The notes beneath the pieces were generated by a model. The model had not been told where the DNA came from and searched no databases. It saw nothing but the letters and a program-made list of their open reading frames with translations. A stretch of 64,000 bases of DNA from DATBDN01 sp963715995 (GTDB taxonomy: Bacteria > Actinomycetota > Thermoleophilia > Solirubrobacterales > Thermoleophilaceae), in the NCBI GenBank assembly GCA_963715995.1, contig OY970283.1, positions 1,736,001 through 1,800,000 on the forward strand, given 5' to 3'. The position numbers were made by a program, and so were the translations under genes. Positions 7,025 to 18,225 of the stretch are shown in pieces. Each line of letters begins with the position of its first letter. Position 1 is the stretch's first letter.

Positions 7025-8191
7025 GTGGCCCGTTTTTCGTTCACCACAGCCGGCGAGTCGCATGGTCCGGGGCTCACGGCTGTCGTCGAGGGGCTTCCCG
7101 CTGGACTCGCGGTTGCCCCCGAGGACCTGAATCGCGACATGGCCCGGCGCCAGTTGGGGCATGGGCGCGGCGGCCGCATGAAGATCGAGCGCGACAGCGC
7201 CGAGGTCACGGCCGGGATACGTCATGGCCACACGCTCGGGAGCCCGGTCGCCATGTGGATCGTCAACCGCGACTACCAGAACTGGGTAGAGCGCATGAAC
7301 CCGTGGCCGGTGGATGCCGACGTGCCTGAGGTGCATCTGCCGCGACCCGGCCACGCGGACCTGGCGGGCATGCAGAAGTACGGACACTCGGACGTGCGCA
7401 ACGTGCTCGAGCGCGCAAGCGCGCGCGAGACGGCCGCTCGCGTGGCCTGTGGGGCGCTGGCGCGAACGTTTCTGCGCGCCCTGGGGGTCGAGGTTCGCAG
7501 CCACGTGCTCCAGATCGGCTCGGTTTCCGCTCCGCGCCGTGACGACCTCGGGGTTCTCGACTTCGACGGCGTCGACGAGTCGCCCGTTCGCTGCATCGAC
7601 CCCGAAGCAAGCGCGGCGATGGTCGCAGAGATCGATCGGGCGCGGAAGGCGAACGAGTCGCTCGGCGGGGTCTTCGAGGTGCGGGCGTTCGGGCTCGTGC
7701 CGGGGCTCGGGTCGCACGTGGCCTGGGACGAGCGCCTCGACGGGCGCCTGGCGCAGGCGATCCTGTCGATTCACGCGATGAAGGGCGCCGAGATCGGCGG
7801 CGGCTACGCGTTGGCGGGCATCCCGGGCTCGCAGGCGCACGACGAGATCTTCTGGTCGGCGGAGCGCGGTTACTACCGCGAGACGAACCGCGCCGGTGGC
7901 GTCGAGGGCGGCATGACCAACGGCCGCCCGCTGATCGTGACGGGCGCGATGAAGCCGCTGCCGACGCTGACGAAGCCGCTGCGCTCGGTCGACACCGACA
8001 CCAAGGAGCAGGCATCGGCGCTCAAGGAGCGGACCGACTCGTGCACCGTTCCCGCCGCAGGCGTGGTCGGTGAGGCGATGGTGGCCATCATCCTCGCCTC
8101 GGCGTATCGCGAGAAGTTCGGCGGCGACCACATCGACGACGTGGTCGAGGCGCTCGGCCGCTACGAGGAACGGATCGGTTGGGTGAGGTAG
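7025..8191 (+). CDS. aroC: Chorismate synthase
   Basis: A 388-residue flavoenzyme converting 5-enolpyruvylshikimate-3-phosphate to chorismate with reduced FMN, the last shikimate step. Family signatures are visible: the N-terminal TTAGESHGPGL, then RRQLGHGRGGRMKIERD (FMN/substrate loop), GMQKYGHSDVRNVLERASAR and the C-terminal RTDSCTVPAAGVVGEAMVA. Length is normal. Start GTG 7025 is supported by the family N-terminus (ARFSFTTAGESHG) and the -10 just upstream. It is the first gene of an aroC-aroKB-aroQ-pepQ operon and overlaps the next gene by 13 nt. Confidence 0.96.
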   Translation: MARFSFTTAGESHGPGLTAVVEGLPAGLAVAPEDLNRDMARRQLGHGRGGRMKIERDSAEVTAGIRHGHTLGSPVAMWIVNRDYQNWVERMNPWPVDADVPEVHLPRPGHADLAGMQKYGHSDVRNVLERASARETAARVACGALARTFLRALGVEVRSHVLQIGSVSAPRRDDLGVLDFDGVDESPVRCIDPEASAAMVAEIDRARKANESLGGVFEVRAFGLVPGLGSHVAWDERLDGRLAQAILSIHAMKGAEIGGGYALAGIPGSQAHDEIFWSAERGYYRETNRAGGVEGGMTNGRPLIVTGAMKPLPTLTKPLRSVDTDTKEQASALKERTDSCTVPAAGVVGEAMVAIILASAYREKFGGDHIDDVVEALGRYEERIGWVR

Positions 8192-9693
8192 AGCCAGCGC
8201 TCGTGTTCGCGGGCTTCATGGGCGCAGGCAAGTCGTCTGCGGCCCGTGCGGTGGCAGCCGAGCTTGGCGTGGTGCCGGTCGACTCCGACCACGAGCTCGA
8301 ACGCGAGCTCGGTGAGCCCATTGAGTCGTGGTTCGATCGCAACGGCGAGGCGGCGTTCCGCGAGGCCGAGGAGCAGATGGTCCTGCGCCTGCTCGAGCAG
8401 CCCGACCTGCGCGTGCTCGCGCTCGGCGGTGGCTCGCTCGGATCCGATCGGGTCCGGGAGGCGCTTCGCCGCCACGTCGTGGTCTACCTCGACGTGGACA
8501 CGGAGTCGGCGTGGCGCCGGGCCGGGGGCAGCCGCCCGCTCGCGCGCGACCGCAGCCAGTTCGCGCAGCTGCACGGTGAGCGCCGCCCGCTCTACGAAGA
8601 GCTCGCCGATGCGTGGCTTCCCGCGGCCGAGCGCGGCACGGTGCGCGCTGCGCTTCCGGCGCTCGGCGTCATGGCCCGCGCGCCGGTCCGGCCGAAGCTG
8701 CTGTGGGGCTCGAGCGCCTCGGGGGAGTACCCGGTCTTCTTCGGGCATGGGCTGGTGGAGAGTGGGTTCTTCCACCCGAGCGAGCGCCGCCGCTTCGTGG
8801 TCACCGATGCGAACGTGGAGCACGCGCATCGCGTCGAGGGCGACTGGCGGCATGCCATCGCGCCCGGTGAAGCGAGCAAGACGCCTGCGCAGCTCGAGGC
8901 GCTGCTGCGCGCGCTGGCCGTCGCCGGCGTGACCCGCGCCGACGTGCTGGCGGCGGTTGGCGGCGGGGTCGTGGGTGACCTCGGCGGTTTTGCGGCGGCC
9001 GTCTACCAGCGCGGCATCGAGTGGGTCGGCGTGCCGACCACGCTGGTGGCCCAGGTCGACTCGGCATTCGGCGGGAAGACCGGGGTCGACCTGCCCGAGG
9101 GGAAGAACTACATGGGCGTCTACCACCAGCCGAGCGCGGTGATCGTGGATCCGGACACGCTCGCGACGCTGCCGCCGGCAGAGCTGTCGGCGGGCTATGC
9201 CGAGGTCGTGAAGACCGCGCTGATCGCGGGCGGGCGGCTCTGGGCCCGGGTCAGGCGCGGCGGCGAGATCGACGACGAGACGATCCTCGGCTGCATCCAG
9301 ACGAAGCTCGCCGTGGTGTCCGAAGACGAGCGCGACGCTGGGCGCAGGCAGGTGCTGAATCTTGGCCACACGATCGCCCACGCGATCGAAGCGGCCACGG
9401 GTTACAGCCGCTATCGCCACGGCGAGGCGGTGGCGCTCGGGCTGCTCGGCGCGCTGCGGCTGTCGGAGCGCCCGCAGCTCCGCGAGGAGGTCGAGCGGCT
9501 GCTCGACGCCCGCGGGCTGCCGACCCGCCTCGACGGTGTGACCCCCGAGGCGATCGCGCCGTTCCTCGAGCGCGACAAGAAGCGGACCGGCGAGCGCGTC
9601 CCATTCGTGCTGGTCGACCAACCGGGGCTCGTCACTACCGGCAACGAGCTCGACCCGGCCTCGGTGCAGGCCGCATTGGAGGAGCTCGCATGA
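8179..9693 (+). CDS. aroKB: Fused shikimate kinase / 3-dehydroquinate synthase
   Basis: One 504-residue polypeptide carries two shikimate enzymes. Residues about 8-165 are shikimate kinase: Walker A GFMGAGKSS, the DSD motif in VPVDSDHEL, and LALGGGSL. Residues about 175-504 are 3-dehydroquinate synthase: NAD-binding AVGGGVVGDLGGFAAAVYQRG, then VPTTLVAQVDSAFGGKTGVD. Its metal ligands lie in ELSAGYAEVVK, LNLGHTIAHAIE and RHGEAVALG. No stop or frame change separates the halves. Start TTG 8179 overlaps aroC; GTG 8203 is an alternative. The stop overlaps aroQ by 4 nt. Confidence 0.95.
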   Translation: MGEVEPALVFAGFMGAGKSSAARAVAAELGVVPVDSDHELERELGEPIESWFDRNGEAAFREAEEQMVLRLLEQPDLRVLALGGGSLGSDRVREALRRHVVVYLDVDTESAWRRAGGSRPLARDRSQFAQLHGERRPLYEELADAWLPAAERGTVRAALPALGVMARAPVRPKLLWGSSASGEYPVFFGHGLVESGFFHPSERRRFVVTDANVEHAHRVEGDWRHAIAPGEASKTPAQLEALLRALAVAGVTRADVLAAVGGGVVGDLGGFAAAVYQRGIEWVGVPTTLVAQVDSAFGGKTGVDLPEGKNYMGVYHQPSAVIVDPDTLATLPPAELSAGYAEVVKTALIAGGRLWARVRRGGEIDDETILGCIQTKLAVVSEDERDAGRRQVLNLGHTIAHAIEAATGYSRYRHGEAVALGLLGALRLSERPQLREEVERLLDARGLPTRLDGVTPEAIAPFLERDKKRTGERVPFVLVDQPGLVTTGNELDPASVQAALEELA

Positions 9694-10139
9694 GCGGCGA
9701 GCGGATCGGCGTGCTGCACGGCGTCAACCTCGACCAGCTCGGACGGCGCCCACCCGAGCACTATCCCGCGATCACGCTGGGCGAGCTCGAGCTCGCCATC
9801 GGCCGTTTCGCGCACGACCTCGACGTGACCGTGACCTTCGACCAGACCAACCACGAAGGCGAGTTCTGCGAGCGCCTCCACGCGGCGCCGGAGACCGCTG
9901 ACGCCCTGATCCTCAACCCCGGGGCCTGGACCCACTACTCCTGGGCCATCCGCGACGCGCTCGAGGTCGCGCAGCTGCCGGCCGTTGAGGTACACCTCTC
10001 GGCTGTGGACGAGCGTGAGGAGTGGCGCCGGCAGTCGGTGATCGGCGATCTGTGCCTGGCGCGGATCTCCGGCAAGGGCGCCGACGGCTACCGCGAAGCG
10101 CTCGAGCTGCTGGTCCACGAGCTGGGGCAGGGCCGATGA
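9690..10139 (+). CDS. aroQ: Type II 3-dehydroquinate dehydratase
   Basis: A 149-residue dodecameric-type dehydratase making 3-dehydroshikimate. GVNLDQLGRRPPEHYP contains the active-site Arg and Tyr loop (family NLNxLGxRxPExYG); QTNHEGEFCERLH and LNPGAWTHYSWAIRDAL are also standard. EVHLSAVDEREEWR keeps the Glu and His, but the usual Asn of HLSN is Ala and the surrounding loop is divergent (HLSAVD). ATG 9690 overlaps the aroKB stop (ATGA); the stop overlaps pepQ (GATGAG). Confidence 0.9.
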   Translation: MSGERIGVLHGVNLDQLGRRPPEHYPAITLGELELAIGRFAHDLDVTVTFDQTNHEGEFCERLHAAPETADALILNPGAWTHYSWAIRDALEVAQLPAVEVHLSAVDEREEWRRQSVIGDLCLARISGKGADGYREALELLVHELGQGR

Positions 10140-11194
10140 GCCGCGCCGAGCGCCTGGCCGGTGCGGTCGGCGAGCGCGGGCTCGACGCTCTGCTCATCAC
10201 CAACCTGCCGAACCTGCGCTGGGCCACCGGCTTCACCGGCACCAACGGCGCGGCGCTGATCGGCCCCGAGCTGCGCCTGTTCTTCACCGACTTCCGCTAC
10301 GTGGAGCAGGCTGCCGCGCAGGTCACCGAGTTCGATCGCCTGAGCGCGGCACAGAACCTGCTCGCCGACGTGGCCGGGCGTATGTCGGGCCGGGTCGGCT
10401 TCGAGGATCAGTGGCTGAGCGTGCAGGCTCACGGGCGCGTGCGCGACAACGCGCCGGACGATGTCGAGCTGGTCGGCGCCAGTGGAATCGTCGAAGAGCT
10501 GCGGATGGTCAAGGAGCCGCATGAGCTCGCGACGATGAAGCAGGCCGCCGCGATCGCCGACCAGGCCTACGCGGAGCTGGCCGAGCGCGGGGTCGACGGT
10601 CGCACTGAAAAGCAGATCGCGGCCGATCTCGAGGTGCGCATGCGCGAGCTCGGCGCGGAGGATCGCTCGTTCCCGGCGATCGTGGCGTCCGGCGCGCACA
10701 GTGCGCTGCCGCATGCCGTGGCGCGCGACCTGCCGGTCGAGCGCGACGCGCTGATGGTCGTCGACATGGGCTGTGTGGTCGACGGCTACTGCTCGGACTG
10801 CACGCGTACGTTCGCGACCGGCCCGCTGTCAGATGATGCGCTGGCCATCTACGAGCTCGTCGCGAGCGCACAGCTGGCAGCGCTCGATGCGATCCACGCG
10901 GGGGCGGACTGCCGTGGGGTCGACACGGTCTCCCGCGACATCATCGCCGCGGCAGGCCACGGCGATCACTACGGCCACGGCCTCGGTCACGGCGTGGGCC
11001 TGGAGGTCCACGAGGGCCCGCGGCTGGCCCAGTCGGCCACCGGCGTGCTCCAGACCGGGAACACCGTCACGGTCGAACCGGGCGTCTACGTGCCGGGCGC
11101 GCACGGGGTGCGCATCGAGGATCTCGTGGCCGTGACCGACTCGGGCTGCGACATCCTCACCGGCTTCACGAAGGAGCTCGTGACGCTGGGCTGA
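10136..11194 (+). CDS. pepQ: Xaa-Pro aminopeptidase / prolidase (M24B)
   Basis: A 352-residue cytoplasmic dimetal peptidase removing residues next to proline. An N-terminal creatinase-like domain (LLITNLPNLRWATGFTGTNG) precedes the pita-bread domain. Metal ligands are in VVDMGCVVDGYCSDCTRTF (two Asp), HGLGHGVGLEVHEGP (His), VTVEPGVYVPG (Glu) and VRIEDL (Glu). Start ATG 10136 overlaps aroQ. In many actinobacteria pepQ is followed directly by efp; here efp is 23.6 kb away. The last 29 nt overlap the convergent glycosyltransferase gene. Confidence 0.94.
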   Translation: MSRAERLAGAVGERGLDALLITNLPNLRWATGFTGTNGAALIGPELRLFFTDFRYVEQAAAQVTEFDRLSAAQNLLADVAGRMSGRVGFEDQWLSVQAHGRVRDNAPDDVELVGASGIVEELRMVKEPHELATMKQAAAIADQAYAELAERGVDGRTEKQIAADLEVRMRELGAEDRSFPAIVASGAHSALPHAVARDLPVERDALMVVDMGCVVDGYCSDCTRTFATGPLSDDALAIYELVASAQLAALDAIHAGADCRGVDTVSRDIIAAAGHGDHYGHGLGHGVGLEVHEGPRLAQSATGVLQTGNTVTVEPGVYVPGAHGVRIEDLVAVTDSGCDILTGFTKELVTLG

Positions 11195-12863
11195 CCTCGG
11201 TCAGCGGCCCCAGGTCGCGGTACTCCTCGAACAGCCCGATGAAGAGGAACGGCGCGAACCAGACGATGTAGAAGTAGAGCCAGTAGTTGGTCGAGATCTG
11301 CGACAGCGCGAACAGCGCTCCGCACAGCGCCGCCACCTGGCCGACCGTGCGCCGTGCCGGCACGAATGCGACCACGAGCGCCAGGCCGACCACGACGGCC
11401 TGCACCACCGGCCGCAGCCATGTGAGCCCCGGCGCACGGGTCCACAGCGACAGGGGAGTGGTGCGGTGCAGCTGGAAGCCGAGGGTGGTGTTCCAGAACT
11501 CGTGCAGGCCGCCGGCGGGCAGGAAGATGAGCACCAGCCCCGCGCACACAAGTGCCCAGCAGGCGCCCGCGATCGCCGCGGAGCGCAGGCGGAACGGCCC
11601 GCGCCCGGTCACGAGCAGCGGCACCACGAAGCCCGGCACGAACTTGGCCATCGTCGCGAGGCCCGCCAGCAGCCCGCGCCCGGGTGGCGAGCGCAGCGCC
11701 ATCAGGCCGAAGATGACGAACAGCGGCACGAGCGCGTCGTTGGTGTTCGACGCGATCACGAGCGCGCTGTAGGGGAACGCGACCCAGGCGTAGCTGAGGA
11801 TGAGCCCGAGGCGGATGCCCTCGGCCGCCGGTCTCAGCACGCGGCCGAGCAGGAACAGGGCGAAGGTGACGAGCACGTCGAGCATCAGCGTGGTCGCGCG
11901 TGCCGCGTCGATGATCGCGTGGCGGGGTATCGGAAAGATCAGCTCGGCCGGTATGTAGGCCAGGTAGTTGATCGGCCCGTAGGTGTCGCCGTAGACGTCG
12001 TTGAAGACGTAGAGCTGAAGCCCGTGCTCGATGCGGTCGGCGCCGATGACTCCGGCCGAGGAGATGTCGAACGTGTTCGAACCGGTCACGCCGAAGTAGA
12101 TCCGCAGCGCAACCCCCGCCAGCACGAGCAGCAGCAGCGAGTTCGTCGTCAGATAGGGGACGAGCGCTCCGCTGCGCCGCCGCGGCCGCAGCCCCGCGAT
12201 CGCCAGTCGCACGCCGACGTAGATCAGGAACGGGTACACGAGCGGCACCGACAGATCGGGACGACCCTGGTTGAAGAAGAAGTGGGAGAGCCCGAAGCCC
12301 GCGACGAGCACGAGCATGTCCAGGTGCAGGAGGCGCCATGGCCGCCGCGGGTCGAAGAACGGCAGCAGGAACAGCAGGCAGAGCGGAAGCCAGATGTACG
12401 GCGCGTTCAGCATCTGCCCGAGCACGCGCGGATAGCCGCGCAGGAGCGGCCAGCCCACGTCCGGGTAGGTCTGCGTCTCGAGCACCAGGCCGCCGCGGCC
12501 CATCTCGACCTCGACCCAGCGCTTGTGCTCGGCGCTGTAGATGATGTCCCAGTGGTAGAAGCGCCCGATGCGCAGCGGCAGCGGGCTGATGTAGGCGAGC
12601 GGCTTGAGCCCGGGGTGGCTCCTGCGCGCGCGCTGAACGACCTTCGTGCGGTCGGCGACCGCGATGGCCTGGCGGGCGCTGATCGTGAACGAAGGCGGCG
12701 GGACCGTCTGGGAGACCGGCAGGAAGATCGTGGGCGAGATCGGGTCGGGCGTGGGGAGGACGTTCGGCTGGCTGCGTACGGCCGCGGGAGTGCTCGGCGC
12801 CGCGTGCGCGGCCGAGGCCGGCAGCAGAGCGGCCACGGCGACGAGCGCCGGCAGCCCGCGCAT
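11166..12863 (-). CDS. PepSY-like / GT-C membrane glycosyltransferase
   Basis: About 565 residues from ATG 12863, chosen because it opens a clean signal peptide (MRGLPALVAVAALLPASAAHA). An extracytoplasmic module of about 120 residues resembles a PepSY-type fold (SARQAIAVADRTKVVQRA, then WDIIYSAEHKRWVEVEM). About ten membrane helices follow in the style of GT87/DUF2029 polyprenyl-phosphate glycosyltransferases, with ASNTNDAL and PAGGLHEFWNTTLGFQLHR. A paralogue of the same architecture lies at 15058-16722. It is translated 5 nt after the upstream membrane-protein gene on the same strand. Substrate unknown. Confidence 0.7.
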   Translation of the reverse strand: MRGLPALVAVAALLPASAAHAAPSTPAAVRSQPNVLPTPDPISPTIFLPVSQTVPPPSFTISARQAIAVADRTKVVQRARRSHPGLKPLAYISPLPLRIGRFYHWDIIYSAEHKRWVEVEMGRGGLVLETQTYPDVGWPLLRGYPRVLGQMLNAPYIWLPLCLLFLLPFFDPRRPWRLLHLDMLVLVAGFGLSHFFFNQGRPDLSVPLVYPFLIYVGVRLAIAGLRPRRRSGALVPYLTTNSLLLLVLAGVALRIYFGVTGSNTFDISSAGVIGADRIEHGLQLYVFNDVYGDTYGPINYLAYIPAELIFPIPRHAIIDAARATTLMLDVLVTFALFLLGRVLRPAAEGIRLGLILSYAWVAFPYSALVIASNTNDALVPLFVIFGLMALRSPPGRGLLAGLATMAKFVPGFVVPLLVTGRGPFRLRSAAIAGACWALVCAGLVLIFLPAGGLHEFWNTTLGFQLHRTTPLSLWTRAPGLTWLRPVVQAVVVGLALVVAFVPARRTVGQVAALCGALFALSQISTNYWLYFYIVWFAPFLFIGLFEEYRDLGPLTEVSPASRAPS

Positions 12864-12868
12864 GCGCG

Positions 12869-15067
12869 TCAACGCGATGCTCCGAGCACCGGCGCGCGCT
12901 GGGCGATCGCGACCGCGGTCTGGTCCGCGATCGTGAAGTTCTCGACCGTGAGGTACTGGCGCAGTCCCTCGGCCAGGGGCTGGTTCGCAACCACGCGCAT
13001 CGTGGCGCTGCCCGGCCGCAGCGTGAAGGTGCGGTCCAGGTCGGTGCCGTCGGCGTCGGCCGTGAAGGTCTGGACCGAGCCGTCGGGCCAGGCGACGGCC
13101 GCCTGGCTGCTGGCACCGCTCGGATCCACCACGTGCGCGCTCACGCGCACGCGTCGCGCGATCGGCAGCGGATTGATGAGCGCGATCGAGCCGCTCGGGC
13201 ACGTCATGTCGCGATCGCTTGCCACCGACAGCGGGTTCGAGCCCGAGAACAGCGGGCTCGAGAAGGCCGTGCCGTAGTCGGCGCGGACGGGGTGCAGCGT
13301 GCGGTCGCGCAGCTCGGCGAACTGCGGTCCGAGCGCTGCCGCGAGCCGGCGGCCATACGCGCGCAGGTCGAAGAAGCGGAAGGTGCCGTCGAAGCTCGAG
13401 ACGGGCTTCGAGCCCGACAGGCGCTCGATGCTGGCGTCAGCAGCCGCGCCGCGGTCGGCATAGAGCGGCGCGGTGAGCAGCACGCCGCTGAACCCCGCCG
13501 CCGCGACCGACGGCAGCGTCACGTTGCCAGGCTGGCCCGACAGGCCGGCCGCCCAGTCGGCAGGCCGCCCCTCGATCGCGCCGAAGCTGAAGCGCAGATG
13601 GTCCGAGTGCAGATAGCCGCGCGCCTCGTTGTAGCCACGCTCGGGGAACGGGTTGTAGGGCGCGCTGTAGACGAGCGCGCCACGCGGCAGCGAGGCCTCG
13701 AGTCCGTGGAAGTAGGTCTGCTCGCCGTTCCAGAAGCGGGCTATCTGCGCGTAGTGAGGCACGAGCGAGCCCGGCACCTGGTCGAGGGCGCCGAGCACCA
13801 GGACGACGACGAGCAGCGCGGGCCACATCCACGCCGAGCGCAGCCGCGGCCGCAGCCGCTCGAGCAGAGTGCCGAAAGCGAACAGCGCCAGGAATGCGAT
13901 CACGATCGACATGCGGCTCCAGCTGCGGATGGCGTCGGTCACGAGGTAGGAGAGGACGAGCGAGAAGCCGCCGGCGACTGCCACCAGCGTGGCCGCCGTG
14001 GTCAGCACGGCGGCACCCGGCAGGTGCGGGAAGCGGACCCCGCCGTCGTTCTCGTCGCGCGCGGGGCTGCGCCGCACGACGCGCGCGAGCGCGAGCCAGA
14101 TCAGGAACAGGAAGCCGATCGTGCCGGCGATGCCGAGCGCCTGCGAGGACGACTCCTCGAGCTGCGGCGGCGACTGGCGCACGTAGCTGGCGCTGAGCTT
14201 CGCCAGCGGGTGTAGCCGGTGACCGTCGGCAGGCAGCACCAGCCGCACGATCTTCATGCCGAAGAAGTCGCTCTGCGACGGCGCGCGCAGCGCCGCGACG
14301 GCGTTGTCGCCCCCGTGCTTCGCGTGGTAGATCACGCTCGGCAGGTGCTGGACGACCACCAGTGCGCCGATCACCGCGAGCGCCGCCAGGCCGTCGCGCA
14401 GCGCCGGCCGCCGCGTGCGATCGGTCGCGCTCAGCAGCAGCGCGAGTGCGAGCAAGATCAGCGTGAAGGCGGCGAAGTAGACGTCCGTGGCCGCGGCCAT
14501 CACGCACATGAACGCCAGCACCGCGCGGCCGTGTCGGGCACGCAGCGGCTCCCCGGCCGCGACCACCAGGGCCAGGTAGATGCCGAACGGCAGCCCGTAG
14601 TAGGCCTGTAAGAAGAGGTGGATCTCGCCGCGGAAGAAGTGGTAAGGGGCGAGCGCGTAGAGGACCGCGCATACGATCGCGGTGGCCCTGGAGAGCCCCA
14701 GCCGCTCGAAGACCCAGAAGGAAGTGACGGCGGTCAGCGGGAATGTGACCAGGAAGAACACGTTCGCAACGAACGCGGGATCGCTCGACAGCAGGCCGAT
14801 CACGTGCATGAGGAGCAGATGGAGCGAATCGCCCGCGACGACCGGGAAGTCGTAGAGCTGAGACCCGAACGGCGCGCCCAGGTTCGGGTTCGTGAGCGGC
14901 CAGCCCTGCTGGAGGGTGTTCTTGATCGCGACGAGGTTGAAGACGCCGTCGTCGTTGTATGCGAACGGCACGTGCAGGTCTGCGTGCCAGATCTCGAGCA
15001 GGACCAGGGCTCCCACCAGTGCCAGCCCCGCGGCGGCGAGTCCCGATCGGAAGCTGGTTGACCTCAA
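12869..15067 (-). CDS. Large GT-C-like membrane protein with C-terminal beta domain
   Basis: A 732-residue integral membrane protein. The first helix is followed by an acidic loop (FAYNDDGVFNLVAIKNTLQQ, with DD) typical of GT-C glycosyltransferases, then LGAPFGSQLYDFP and a dozen or so helices up to about residue 430. The last 250 residues are soluble and contain a late Ig-like beta region (VRVSAHVVDPSGASSQAAVA). Start TTG 15067 is supported by a TAGTAT element 9 nt upstream on this strand. The neighbouring genes suggest surface polysaccharide or glycolipid assembly. Exact family and substrate not recognised. Confidence 0.65.
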   Translation of the reverse strand: MRSTSFRSGLAAAGLALVGALVLLEIWHADLHVPFAYNDDGVFNLVAIKNTLQQGWPLTNPNLGAPFGSQLYDFPVVAGDSLHLLLMHVIGLLSSDPAFVANVFFLVTFPLTAVTSFWVFERLGLSRATAIVCAVLYALAPYHFFRGEIHLFLQAYYGLPFGIYLALVVAAGEPLRARHGRAVLAFMCVMAAATDVYFAAFTLILLALALLLSATDRTRRPALRDGLAALAVIGALVVVQHLPSVIYHAKHGGDNAVAALRAPSQSDFFGMKIVRLVLPADGHRLHPLAKLSASYVRQSPPQLEESSSQALGIAGTIGFLFLIWLALARVVRRSPARDENDGGVRFPHLPGAAVLTTAATLVAVAGGFSLVLSYLVTDAIRSWSRMSIVIAFLALFAFGTLLERLRPRLRSAWMWPALLVVVLVLGALDQVPGSLVPHYAQIARFWNGEQTYFHGLEASLPRGALVYSAPYNPFPERGYNEARGYLHSDHLRFSFGAIEGRPADWAAGLSGQPGNVTLPSVAAAGFSGVLLTAPLYADRGAAADASIERLSGSKPVSSFDGTFRFFDLRAYGRRLAAALGPQFAELRDRTLHPVRADYGTAFSSPLFSGSNPLSVASDRDMTCPSGSIALINPLPIARRVRVSAHVVDPSGASSQAAVAWPDGSVQTFTADADGTDLDRTFTLRPGSATMRVVANQPLAEGLRQYLTVENFTIADQTAVAIAQRAPVLGASR

Positions 15068-15076
15068 GGCGGGTCG

Positions 15077-15082
15077 ATACTA
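15077..15082 (-). promoter_or_regulatory. Leaderless -10 element of the 732-residue membrane gene
   Basis: On the minus strand TAGTAT ends 9 nt before TTG 15067. No ribosome binding site is visible. Confidence 0.45.
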
Positions 15083-16625
15083 GGCGGCGCCCCCGCTGGC
15101 TCCTGGCGGTTCTCGTGCTTGCGGGCGCCCTGGCGCTTCCGGCGGCGGCGCCCGCAGCCGACAACCTGTTCATCCCGGTGACTCCGCTGACAGGGGCGGC
15201 CAGGCCGCAGGGCTTCCGCGTGGATGCCGCCGAGGCGCTCGCGATCGCCAAGCGGCAGTCGAAGGTGCAGCGCGAGGCGGAGGCCGGGGCGCTCGACGCG
15301 AGCGCGTATCAGTTCGGCGGTTACTGGCTCGTCCGCATGACGCGCTCGGGAGTCCTGCGCGCGCAGGTGGAGATCGACGGCCGGAGCGGAGCGGTCCAGT
15401 GGGCCGACGTCGGCCGCGAGATCGACTGGCCCCCGATCGCCCATGGCGAGCACGCCGGCGAGGCCACCACGCTGCATTGGCTGATGCTGGCCGCGGCGCT
15501 GCTGTTCCTGGTCCCGTTCGCCGACCCGCGCCGGCTCGCGCGGATGCGCAACCTCGACCTGCTCGCGGTTGTCGCGCTCGGCGTCTCGTTCGCGTTCGCC
15601 GAGCACGGCCGCGTCTACACCGCGACGCCGCTCATCTACCCGCCGTTGCTGTACCTGCTCGGGCGCTGTGGGTGGATAGCGCTGCGCGGGCGCGGCGACG
15701 ACGGGCCGCTCACCTGGGTCTCGCCGCGGGTGCTGCTCGTCGCGCTCGGCGCGCTGCTTGCGGCGCGCTACGCGTACGTGGTCGCGGCCGGCCAGGTCAG
15801 CGACGTGGGCTATGCGTCGCTCGTCGGGGCCGACTCGATCGTCCACGGCTACGCGCTCTACGACCCTGCCCGCGGCCACCTCGATGCCTACGGCCCGATC
15901 GCCTACCTGGCATATGTGCCGTTCGTCCTCGTCTGGCCCACTCACAACCTGGCCCACACCTCCGTGCAGGCGGCCCAGTCGGCGGCGATCGTGTTCGACC
16001 TCGCGACCGTGGCTGCGCTCGTCGCCGTCGGCCGCCGGCTGAGGGCTGGCCCGGAGGGGAAGCTGCTCGGCCTCTGTCTGGCCTGGGGGTTCGCCGCCTG
16101 CCCGTGGACCCTGTTTGTCCTGGCGCGGGCCACCAACGACGGCCTGGTGGCGCTGCTGCTGACGCTGGTGCTGCTCGCGTTCGCCTCGCCACTGCTGCGC
16201 GGGTTGGCGCTCGGGGCCGGGGTCGCGGCCAAGTTCGGCCCGCTCGCCCTCGCCCCGCTGTTCGCACGCGTGGGGCGTGAGCGCAGCCTGCGCGACGTGG
16301 CCATCTTCGGCGCGGCGCTCGTGCTGCTGGTTGCCGTCGCGGTCGGTGCCTATCTGCCCGACGGCGGGCTGCACGAGTTCTACGAGCGCACGCTCGGCTT
16401 CCAGCTCTCGCGTCACTCGCCGTTCAGCATCTGGGGGCTGCACCCTGCCTGGGAGCCGCTGCGCCCGGTGGTCACCGGGGCCGCGGCGCTGGCGGCCGCC
16501 GCCGCGTTTTTGCTGCCGCGCGAGCGTTCGCTCGTCAGCGTGGCCGCGGCCGGCGCCGCGCTCGTGATCGCGAGCCAGCTGACCGCGATCCACTGGTACT
16601 GGTTCTACGTCCCGTGGTTTCTGCC

Positions 16626-18170
<1,545 letters not shown>

Positions 18171-18178
18171 GGGCCGGG

Positions 18179-18184
18179 ACCATA
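18179..18184 (-). promoter_or_regulatory. Leaderless -10 element of aceB
   Basis: On the minus strand TATGGT ends 8 nt before GTG 18170. Confidence 0.4.
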
Positions 18185-18208
18185 CTTGCGGGCCGTCCGG
18201 CGCCTGTG

Positions 18209-18222
18209 CGAACATGTGTTCG
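18209..18222 (+). promoter_or_regulatory. LexA (SOS) box of the imuB operon
   Basis: CGAACATGTGTTCG is a perfect 14-bp palindrome of the Gram-positive/actinobacterial LexA type (CGAAC-N4-GTTCG). It ends 3 nt before ATG 18226 of the imuB-like gene and lies between it and divergent aceB. Confidence 0.85.
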
Positions 18223-18225
18223 GTC

